This document shows, piece after piece, positions 55,411 to 64,000 of a DNA stretch of 64,000 nucleotides. The DNA is from Aspidiotus rigidus. Taxonomy: Eukaryota; Arthropoda; Insecta; Hemiptera; Diaspididae. Position 1 is the first letter of the stretch; every line of letters starts with the position of its first letter. The notes below the pieces were generated by a model. The model made no database searches and was not told where the DNA came from. It saw only the letters and a program-made list of their open reading frames with translations. The position numbers and the translations under genes are program-made. The stretch lies in the NCBI GenBank assembly GCA_035079385.1, contig JAVHKY010000053.1:3100001-3164000 (forward strand). Direction: 5' to 3'.

Positions 55411-55533
55411 ACAGTACATGTGGCGTAGGTGAGTCTTTTCATAACGAGTACATACGTTTGCGGAACGAGCAAAGCGAGTGAAGCAATGTATGTACGAGTT
55501 ATAAAGACTCACCTACAACACTTGTACTGTACA
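55411..55533. repeat. Foldback with ~47-bp arms
   Basis: AGTACATGTGGCGTAGGTGA and the following GTCTTTTCATAACGAGTACATA pair with the complement at 55486-55533. The loop holds GGAACGAGCAAAGCGAGTG, a phrase that also appears in other dispersed repeats of the window. Confidence 0.75.
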
Positions 55534-55830
55534 AGGCTTTAAAACACAAATACTTTGAAGACAAATTTGTACATCGGAAGTATACGTTTTCGTGCGGCAT
55601 GTTTACGTCATAGTTTTTTCGCAACGGTTTTCCGTGTGTAAAAGACCATCGGTGACGTTATTTCGTTTTTTTCACACGCTCCGCGCTAACACTGAAAATC
55701 GTTACCTACGTCACTGAAAATCGTTTCGCAAAAACGTACTTACGATGCATGCGTGTTTTAAACGATTTTTAAAATGTCTGTCCATGTATGGAAAAACGAC
55801 GGCTTCCTTAATGAAGTTAAACGAGGAAGG

Positions 55831-56179
55831 CAGGGAACCTGTTTTATGAGTCAAATGGGATTTGGTATTGAAAATTCAATGAAGCCTAGACCTAGATAAA
55901 GCTAGTCTAAAGAAGGCCTAGATCTACTATAAGCCTAGTACATATAATACAGTGTGAGAGTCTAAATTTTTCTGAGTCCCCGTCCCATCATATATAGCTT
56001 GAGAGTCCAAATTTTTCTAAGTCCTTCTCCTATGATACATAGCTCGAGAGTCGGAATTTTTCTAAGTCCATTTCCTATCATATATGGCTCGAGAGTCAAA
56101 ATTTTTCCAAGTTTTTTGATGGACGGCGGACGGCGCACGTCAAATTTCTCAAAAAGCCCCCCATAAAACAGGTTCCCTG
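55831..56179. mobile_element. 349-bp element with perfect 18-bp terminal inverted repeats and minisatellite core
   Basis: CAGGGAACCTGTTTTATG at 55831-55848 is exactly inverted at 56162-56179. The core has GCCTAGAT words, then four units of the CATATATAGCTCGAGAGTC minisatellite. The outer left flank (ACGGCTTCCTTAATGAAGTT) matches repeat ends at 24290-24330 and 38716. This family therefore shares its core, but not its ends, with the AGCGGGGAACCCGCT family. Confidence 0.8.
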
Positions 56180-56479
56180 TTAAAAATTCATTTTCCTCTA
56201 CGATAGGCAGTTGATTATACCTTTCTCAAAATAATATCGTGCAGCAAATTCCCTGTGACAATTAATTAAAACTAATAAAATTAGTATACGTTTCATCGTA
56301 TGTACTAGCGACATATTAACGTTACCTTCGCGCGTAACCACCGCGCAACGACGTCATCTCTCGGCAAGGAGCGCGTTATTCACGGATTTGCATGGCGGAG
56401 GCTCAATTTCCATGAATTTTTGAGCTAACTTTCACGTGTAGGTTAGAAATTAAATACGTAGTCCGATAGGAAATTGCAC

Positions 56480-57065
56480 GAGGAATAATTTTTGACTGAT
56501 GATTTTTTTCTCTAAAATGCGTATTAAGCGGGATATTTACGAAAAACTGATTTTGAGGGGGTTTCAACCCCCATAAAAGAGATGCTCTTGGGGAAAAACG
56601 CGGAGAAGTTGGTATGTTGTCTTGGACTTCATTCTTGACCATTTCCAGCAATCAGACCTTTACTATGTCGCAATGTTCTTTTTTTTTCCGAAACCTGTCT
56701 AATTTGACTACACTAACACTATAAAATCAACAATTTTAGAAAATCGCTCAACTTTCAAACCAACTTTTCAGCTCGAGTTTTTGGGCTAAGTCGACATTCA
56801 TATAGTGAAATTTATAGGAAATTTGATGAGGAACAACTTTTGTTTGAAACTTTTTTTTCTCTGATGCTTAGTTTTCGATTTATTCTCAGAAAACAAATTT
56901 TTGTGGTACTTTGACCCCCTTTGGGAGAGGGCCCGCTCACTGATCGCTGTGGACTTTTAGTATGTTTATCAGGAGACCATTTTAAACATAATTCACGAAA
57001 AAAACCTTTGCCGGCATTTATTTCCATTTATTCTTATTTTTTAGCCTAATCTTCCTGGGTTACAG
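56480..57065 (-). repeat. ~585-bp dispersed repeat, right arm (antisense)
   Basis: Inverse copy of 54105-54692, separated from it by about 1.8 kb that contains the foldback at 55411-55533 and the element at 55831-56179. The outer edges share GTAACCCAGG and GTAGCCCAGG before diverging. Either two independent insertions or a large foldback element (54105-57065) would explain the pair. Confidence 0.85.
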
Positions 57066-57230
57066 GTTGAGTACTAAAAAAGGCATATTATCATTAAACA
57101 ACAATCATACGGAAAAAAATAGATAAAGTGTTCATGATCTAAAATATGATGGAGAAACGGAGTGAACAATATTGCATCCAAGTTTTGTTGAGCAGGTTGG
57201 AACCTTCGTGACGTAAGGTGATGAATTTAT

Positions 57231-58690
57231 CTATGGGTGATTTGTGTACATGCCCTCATCACCTCGGTACAACAACAAGACCCTTACTCCATCGAAAGGA
57301 TAACAATGCTGTACCACAGCCGAAGTACAGTCAGTACACTCGAATGGAGGGGGAAGGCACGTTTTCTTCACTAACCTCTTGAAGTCCTGACGGTGTTCAG
57401 CCAATCGTGTCGAGAGGGCTCTGCCGATTTGTCCGACGTAAGAGGCTCCACAGCCGCATTCCAACAAATAAATGCCTGAGATCGAGATACTGAGATGCCG
57501 TTTTTCAAGAAAGAAAGATCACGAACGCGAGTCAGGGGTTAAAACTAAACCTTGTGACCATACCGTCGTAGCTCAATAGCCAAATGACCAGAATCTTGGC
57601 CTAAGTAAGGGGTAATCGAAGCCATTTTTTTTTGTCTTCGATTTGTAAAACGCGCTCGTGGAGGAGCAGTAAAATTGATTAGAAACAAGGGGTGAGTGCG
57701 AGATTCATTCAGCGAACGACAGGGGCTCAACTTCCGGACCATGAGGAGAATATTTATTTTGAGATTATTCCTTGTAGCAATAAGTTCGATTATATAAATT
57801 TCTGGTCTTTTTTCGATGGGTGGAAGCGGGAAGGCAAGAAACGATAGATGGACGCGTGGACGGGGGCGTCCGATGCAGCGAACGATTATGGATGGATAAT
57901 CCGGTAAATATTGGTTTTCGGAAAACGGAGAACTGAGGAACCAATAAGTCGTCATCAATATTATTAAGTACAAGACAGATAGTCAAGTCTAGAAAGTTAA
58001 GTGCCTCATCTCCCATTTCTAAGGTGAAAGAAATGTTTTCATGGTAAGAGTTTAGGTAATGGTGAAAGTGCGCGAGCTCCCCATCTGAGCCATCCCAAAT
58101 ACAGAGGACGTTGTCTAGATAACGGTACCAAAATTGATATCAGCAGCATGCGGAGAAAACTCCAGTACCCAGCATTCTAAGCGGTCTATGAAGACATCGA
58201 AGACGAGGGAGAAAAGAGGAAGGCTCGCAGGGAACTGGTATGTCTTATTATCGAAGAAACACGTGTTCTTTTTAAATGAGACGCTCGAACTCATCAGCAA
58301 AATCGAACGCAGCTCCAGATTTGCGTCAACGGAGAGGCCAACCGGAACGTTGGTGAACAAAAAACAGACATCAAAAGAAATAAGGCAATAAGTTTTGAGA
58401 AACCGTAAGTATTGGAGGGGACAAGCCAAATGAGTAGAGTTCTACAAAAATGGATAGAATGGAGGTCCGTGAAGTCAGTGAACGTTGATGCTAGAAAATT
58501 GGAAAGCAGGAAAGCGGGACTTGTATAGCTTGCGACGATAGGTCTAATAGGATTTAATCTTATATGTTTTTCTAGCTGATCATAAAGATGTGGCATTGAG
58601 TAATTCGTTTTGTGGAGCCATTTCTTCAATTCTTTAGGTATGTATAAAGGAGAAAATGGCACAACGTATCTTTTAGTTGAAGGATTCGAG
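57231..58690 (-). pseudogene. Penelope-like retroelement, reverse transcriptase plus GIY-YIG endonuclease (broken), copy 1
   Basis: On the minus strand the motifs appear in family order. MPHLYDQLEKH and NPIRPIVASYTSPAF (about 58610-58510) fit P-x-x-Y-G-L-P-K-x-H-K and R-P-I-V-S. LISFDVCFLFTNVPV (about 58390-58340) holds the first catalytic Asp. KTYQFPASLPLFSLVFDVF (about 58240-58185) fits the M-G-S-P-L-S-P-(V/I)-(I/L)-A-x-x-F-M segment. FWYRYLDNVLCIW has the catalytic box as YLDN (58110-58121), where family members have Y-x-D-D, so the last Asp is Asn. LNFLDLTI and FSVFRKPIFTGLSIHNRSLH follow. The GIY-YIG domain (about 57480-57390) reads SGIYLLECGCGASYVGQIGR and then LAEHRQDF. Several frame changes interrupt the reading, so it is inactive. 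The right arm of the 54-57 kb repeat lies just downstream. Confidence 0.85.
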
Positions 58691-58699
58691 AGAGAACGT

Positions 58700-59580
58700 G
58701 ATTACTGTGGCTTTTGAATCATTCCAAAAGGAATGGACGCGATCCATGTAATATGGTAAACCAGAGCCTTTGCCTCCTCGGGACCACAATTCGCTCTCAG
58801 CTCTGAGATCTTCTTCACATCTTCACACTCTTCCCACACACAACAATATTCTCTCTCATGATATAATATACACAACTTGCAGGCCGAAATCATTCTGAAG
58901 TTTCCCAAATTACAAAAAGGCGTCCAGACGACGGGCATTTTACCCAAATAGACCGCCAGAAAAAGGTTCCCTTTTAAAAATGGCTCATCTTTTCTCTCAT
59001 ATTTCTCTTCTGTTCCTCAGACTCACCCTCCATTTTGTAAACATCTCGAGAACACGATATAGCATATATTTTTCAGGAGAGAGAAAAGCTTGTCAAGATA
59101 GGAAGATGAATAAAAGCATTTTTCTTTAAGGACCTCGACTATTCTGCTTTTGAAGGCTAGACACCAACGGACCAGATAAAAAGATAAAAATGGAGGGTGG
59201 CAATTAGAAGATCATGAATTCCTTTGAAAGAAATATGTTTCTACGCTCTTGCCAAACGAATTCCAAAAGTCGCACGTGTCAGAACTAGACTTTGTACGGT
59301 TTATGTTCCCAGAATACGCGAGCTCCGCCAAAAAAGTTTGATCTGAACTGCGTACTTTCCATCTAAATAGCGCAGTATCATCTTGGACAGTATGCTTTCC
59401 ATGAAAACAATCAGATATCCATTCACGCCTGCCTTCTATTTAGACAAGTAAGAAAAGGGAAACTCTTCGCACTGTATTTTGTAAGTACCGCACTTCTTAT
59501 CAGGGGTAATGAAATCCATTACTATTGTTGACAAAAATTATCGGTTCTTGAGAGTTTTTACAACATAGAAAACTAAGCTG
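58700..59580. other. No gene recognised; possible 5' flank of the Penelope-like element
   Basis: The 81-codon minus frame at 58702-58947 does not fit the Penelope N-terminus. TTAAAAGGGAACCTTTTTC at 58960-58975 is a lone relic of the 'AACAGGTTCCCTGTT' hairpin. Confidence 0.4.
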
Positions 59581-59584
59581 AAAT

Positions 59585-59990
59585 GTGCTGATTGGAGCAA
59601 AGTATTGCAGTTAGCTAAAGGCCGAATTCCACTAAATTTTCACTGATATAAGACAGAAGCTGAAGGCCAGTTTTATTTAAATCTTTGTAAGCCAAAAATC
59701 AAAAGAAAGTCAAGCTTGCAGTGACTCAGCATTGAAGCCTGCAGTCATACAATAAAAATGAACACAAATCGGAGACTGGGCATTTCTTACAAGTGTAACA
59801 AAGCCCCAATTCTTTTGATCGTTTTTTCTATGCTTACATCTTCAATCAGACAAAAACCAGCTGGATTTAGCCGAAAATCAGCCGATTTTTTCGGGGAAGT
59901 CGAAAGCCATATTTTTCAAGGTCGTAAGTTCAAGCCGAAACTGAAATCTTAGGCTGCAGTACTCTGAATTATAGGGAGGAAATATAGTCG
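59585..59990 (+). repeat. Dispersed ~400-bp repeat, copy 2
   Basis: It shares TTGTAAGCCAAAAATCAA, GAAGCCTGCAGTCAT, ACAAGTGTAACAAAGC and CCATATTTTTCAAGGTCGTA with copy 3 at 60105-60555, and matches 49590-49995 in the same orientation. Copies 2 and 3 lie about 520 bp apart, as a diverged tandem pair. Confidence 0.75.
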
Positions 59991-60104
59991 AGATGGAAGA
60001 GGAATGACAACGCATTTCTTCTTTAAGACCCCTAACCAAAGAAGTAAAAATAATAATGTACGGTTCACGTCAAAAACACCATAAGTCCAATGTGACATTC
60101 TAGT

Positions 60105-60555
60105 TTCCCGACATATGAAACCGAAGACCAGCTTTATCCACATCTTTGTAAGCCAAAAATCAACGGAAAGCCAAGCCTTTTCATTTTCTATTTTTTAGCT
60201 TCCCCGATTCCCGCAAAATAAGCCGTGTGTTGGTTTTGCTAAAGATAAAAATTAGAAAAACCAAAAAAACAAAAACAGCACCACAGAGTAACAGACAGAA
60301 CTGCATGTTGCTCAGCTCTAAGGCCTAGAGTCGTCCAATCAAGATACAGTAGAGACAAACTGGAGAATAGATATTTTGTACAAGTGTAACAAACCCTCAA
60401 TCCTTCTGATCGTTTCTTCTGCACTTACATTAAATTTTCAATCAGACAACAACCGGCTGGACTGAGCCGAAAGTCAGCTGAGTTTTCTTTGGAAGTCGAG
60501 AGCCATATTTTTCAAGGTCGTAAGTTTAAGCCGAAACTGAAATATCTGGAGAAGT
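60105..60555 (+). repeat. Dispersed ~400-bp repeat, copy 3
   Basis: Order of shared blocks is the same as in copy 2: CTTTGTAAGCCAAAAATCAA, TTCCCCGATTCCCGCAAAAT, GTCCAATCAAGATACAGTAG, ACAAGTGTAACAAACC and GGTCGTAAGTTTAAGCCGAA. No coding signal. Confidence 0.75.
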
Positions 60556-60559
60556 AAAA

Positions 60560-63500
60560 AAATATGTAGTAATATACGGTTTGCGTCAAAAATCTCTCTA
60601 GTCCAGTGTTACACTCACTCTTCCCGACGGTGAGGGTTCAGAGAAGACATGGCTTTCCTTTGTCTCTCTCTATTTGCGAATTAAAGTCACTGTGTTGGTA
60701 AAAATGTTCAAGGACACGATAAAACATTTGTTTGTTTACATACAAACTTGTAACTTACAATCTGACCAAAGCTTCCGGATCCGGCCTCAAATGTTTGATG
60801 AACCTGATAACGAAATTCACAAATGAATTTTATCAGTAAATGCAGTCTTTTTAAGTACATGTCTCAAATCGATCAAAATGACGATTTTCACAATGAGGTA
60901 ACTTTTAAGATATTTTACGTCCAACAAATTTCGTCCTCTTAATTTTTTCACCAGAGGGCTTCGTCTTCGACCCATGTTGACATTATTCAATTAACATTCA
61001 AACGGGAAAACAGTCCCGATCCTGTCTTCAGTTTTGTCGATTGTAGCGCTCCTAGCGAGTGACCGTCCCGAAAAAACGATATTTTTATAGTCTTCTTTTA
61101 CTCCTCATTCTCACTTTTCAATCAAACTTCAAAATATTGCAAGAGAAAGTGACAATCAGACCGAGAAAAACTTCTAGCATTTTTCATAGCGTTATTATTT
61201 TAGTCCGAGGTAATCAAATCTTTCTACCGCGATTCGTTAAGAAGCTCTGAAAAAAACAAACAGCAGAATTGATGAAGTATAAAACGGGGTTCGTTAAATA
61301 CCGCGAAACGATGCTGGCGAACACCGCACCACAATAAACTTTCGGTCACCTAGAAAAACAACTTACTGTCAAGTCGTATACGAAACGTTCCATATCTAGA
61401 GTGAGGCTATAAAATTAAAAGCTTCTCGAGGAAGAACGAGTAGAGAAACCAATCTATATAGACCACTTGGCCTCGCTTTTATTATTCAAATCAGCTTCAA
61501 ATAATGAAAGTAAATACTGGGTACTGCGTACTTCGATAGTACACTTTCGCGTCGACCGAACGTGTCAGAACCTCAAAATAATGTGAATCTAGATAGCGAA
61601 TCAAAATTGCAAATTTATGATAAAACTAGTTTCAAAAAGAATCTCTTACGTTTTTTCAAAGGTGGAAATCTTTTTAAGCAATTTGAGCGTATGGAAAGAC
61701 TCGTATATGACTGACTGACAGTCCACAACGTTTGCCTCTTTAACGTACTTCAACCGGAGTACATTACGTCTTCAAAATGTCTCTTTCTTCCCTTTTTTTT
61801 TTTTTTTTAATCCCGTAAATACGATATTTTTTTGCACGTCGTCAACGCGGTAAGAACGTATGAAACTTAATAACACGCTGTAGAACTATGAAAAGCTCGT
61901 TCGATTCGAATAAAGCTAGAAAAAATAACGTATTTTGAAGACGAAGAAAGGAAAAAAAAAAAAAGTTTACGCGAGAAAAAAAGAGCTTCTATTTTCTTTG
62001 ACAAATTGACTTTGAAAACCTTTGACTTCCAGTAGCTTTTCTTCACCATGATATTAGAGTTTGCATTACTTATTGAATATTCAGGTTTTGGTAACAAAAA
62101 CGACGAGAAAAAAAAAAGGAACGACTGTACACCGAGCGAAGAATGAAAGGAAAATGATCGTGAACCAATGGTGATAACATCAATATGTAATCTTGTAGAA
62201 GAAATTCTAACGCATTTTATATTTGTTTACCCGAAGTTGTGAACAATTTTTCGGCATCTGAAACTTGACTAGGCCTGTACATACTTCTATAAACAATGTA
62301 GGCCTACCCAAACGTAGGTTTTCGCTCTTCTTGCTTCTTTTAAATTTGTGGCAAATTCATCTCATCGCACTACGTCTACTTAATCGTCTTTTGAATTAGT
62401 TTCATCTAAAAATTATATTCAGTACTTCTATACAGGTTTTAGGCATGGAATTGGATGTATACTACAGAACATGGAAATATCTGGTAGCCCAATATTCATA
62501 AAGGAGAAGCGTAGAAACTCACGAGCAGATGGAAATGGTTTAATTGGGTGCGGCTGATCTTGAGACAATTCGTGGCGTTAGTTTCTGCTTGAAGAGGACC
62601 CAAGGATGAGTTTACTTTCAATCGTTTCAAGTTTCTTTTTAAATTTCATTATTTCATAGATGATGCAGAGAAGCTGAGAGACGAAGGCACGATATTGTAG
62701 GAAAAGTGTTTTGACGGAGCCAAAGAAATTAAGATCATGTGAGGTCGATGCCCATACCATTCATACGTCACACTTTAAATTGACGTCCACTTCCAAAAAC
62801 ATCTGAGAGAATTTGATAATAACCAGAGCTGACAAAAGCAATACCATCTAGCCAAAGTTGATAGCATGAATATCGACATTGAAGACATGATCCGAGGGAA
62901 GATGATGGAATTGAGTCTAAATACGATAATATATCTACCGGACGGAGGCAAAGCACAAAAAGTCGCTCAGATTTCATATCTAGGTGAATTGACCAAAAAA
63001 ATATTCTTCGCAAGGACAAATACGGTTCCTAAAAATGAAAGAGGTGGTGTCGAGATTGTTTAGAATCAGGAGGGCAAGACAGAGCAAAGACATGAAATAT
63101 GTCAACAAGAACGACAAAAGAAGACTTGATATCTACCTTGCCAATTAAAAAACCCTCAGAATCTCTTTATCTTTCTTACCCTTCATCTCCTAGAAAAGTA
63201 TACGTAGTTCAATGGGAACACATACGACTTTCTCACCCAAAACCTATATGAAATATCATGACGTATTCCCAATGGGATCGCTTCTTATATTATGTGACAG
63301 GTAAACAAATGCGCTAATGTTCGTCTTTTCACGGTCGACTAAACGACAAAATCGAAAAGATATTCGCACATTTGGTCGCTCCTCGCTCAATATTGAAGGC
63401 GAACTCGTTGAAAACACTTGATGAGTTTTCACAGAGCGAGTTACAAACGTCACATTTTGTTTGTGATTCTCAACAGTATCATATCATCTCGCTTAGTATG

Positions 63501-63910
63501 CGTTCCGTGTTTCGTCCATATATTTTTTTCTTTCTTCCTTTCTTTATTCTCCTTTCCCGCGTTTCTTTCGTGTGAAGATCAGATTTCCTTTATATCGGGT
63601 CCTACTTTTACTTTTTCTCGCTACACTTTAGCACTCTACTCGTCGACATGAAATCATGCCATACTGTTTCAATTTTTTTTTTTCATATCCACCAGAGCGA
63701 CGATGTAACGTCGTATACGTGTATATAACTTTAATCTCCTGCCCTCGCTTTAATTGTCTTATATTTTTGAATACAGAGAAACCCTTTTCTCTTGGAAGTT
63801 TCATCGTACTATAGAAACTCCGCTCATAAGGCTAACCAAAGAGGGATGGATGAAAAGAAGAATAATACGAGATGCGTACATAACGTCGAGTGAGCAGAAA
63901 AGCGACTAAT
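60560..63910. other. No gene recognised; probable intron or flank of the right-edge exon
   Basis: No repeat family is evident. Short T and A tracts lie near 61797-61808 and 61951-61964. A minus-strand donor-like GTAAGTTG is at about 61366, but no open exon ends there. The 60-83 codon frames between 61867 and 63651 have no domain. Confidence 0.4.
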
Positions 63911-63913
63911 TAC

Positions 63914-64000
63914 CAGCAAGAGCAAAGCCCAAATTGGGAATTAGATCTGTTTGCTGCTCCGCGGCACGCTTCTGTCCGGCCGCATATGTACTCTGTTTTC
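63914..64000 (-). CDS. Partial candidate coding exon at the window edge
   Basis: Reading leftward from the edge, the minus strand is open in two frames to a donor TTGCTG/GTAATTAG at 63914/63913. One frame gives YICGRTEACRG and then SQFGLCSC, a Cys pattern like small extracellular disulfide domains. The other gives AAEQQTDLIPNLGFALAG. The third frame has a stop. The sequence is less AT-rich than its surroundings. The 5' boundary may lie beyond the window; an AAAACAG/AG at the very edge could also be an acceptor. In the Cys-rich frame, two bases of a split codon (TG) would be completed by the first G of the exon at 30419-30475. Confidence 0.5.

Noticed and set aside
1..64000. CRISPR array, prophage, operon or bacterial gene cluster
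   Set aside because: No regularly spaced direct repeats with unique spacers and no bacterial-type gene organisation; the transposons and splice signals are animal-like.

Overview
This window looks like AT-rich animal nuclear DNA, most likely from an arthropod; I cannot name the species. The reasons are the transposon families (Jockey-like and RTE/CR1-like non-LTR retrotransposons, Penelope-like elements with a GIY-YIG domain, small hAT and Tc1/mariner-type elements), GT-AG splice signals around short open segments, poly(A) tracts and many small inverted-repeat elements. Nothing resembles a bacterial operon, CRISPR array, rRNA or tRNA gene. Most long open frames cross repeats or pyrimidine-rich DNA and are not genes.

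Host coding content is almost absent. The best candidate is a 57-bp minus-strand exon at 30419-30475, with a long polypyrimidine tract, an AG acceptor and a CAG/GTAAG donor. The 3' part of a second minus-strand exon lies at the right edge (63914-64000). Their splice phases are compatible, so the window may lie mostly inside large introns of one minus-strand gene; this is inference.

Layout. 0-3.4 kb: a 50-bp tandem array, then a dispersed ~50-60 bp minisatellite ('GAGCTATATATGATAGGAGG'-type units) and a 536-bp palindrome. 6.2-8.6 kb: two opposed copies of a non-LTR RNase H tail and a small unidentified coding remnant. 8.7-12 kb: TATCGATA-rich repeat, a 473-bp palindromic element, a TGACGTCA cluster and a decayed RTE/CR1-like reverse transcriptase. 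14.6-16.5 kb: a rearranged Jockey-like copy containing an apparently retroposed poly(A) transcript. 16.5-17.4 kb: an extremely AT-rich island. 20.8-22.2 and 33.7-35.3 kb: two copies of a TA-inserted element carrying 3 or 7 units of a ~140-bp tandem repeat. 24.1-26.2 and 57.2-58.7 kb: two broken Penelope-like elements. 27.5-30.1 kb: inverted-repeat element, Jockey 3' end and another hairpin-ended element. 38.9-41.7 kb: a dense cluster of hAT and other foldback elements, one nested inside another. 46.5-48.6 kb: a terminal-inverted-repeat element enclosing a second AT island. 49.6-51.7 kb: dispersed repeat and possible Ty3/gypsy pol pieces. 54.1-57.1 kb: two ~585-bp arms in opposite orientation. 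59.6-60.6 kb: two more copies of the repeat seen at 49.6 kb. The rest is apparently single-copy non-coding DNA.

No new multi-gene system is evident. The most informative points are the shared minisatellite core inside two families of hairpin-ended elements, the array-length difference between the two Tc1/mariner-type copies, the local inversion in the Jockey copy, the candidate small exons, and hammerhead-like cores next to inverted-repeat DNA. All homology statements come from reading motifs by eye; no database search was run.
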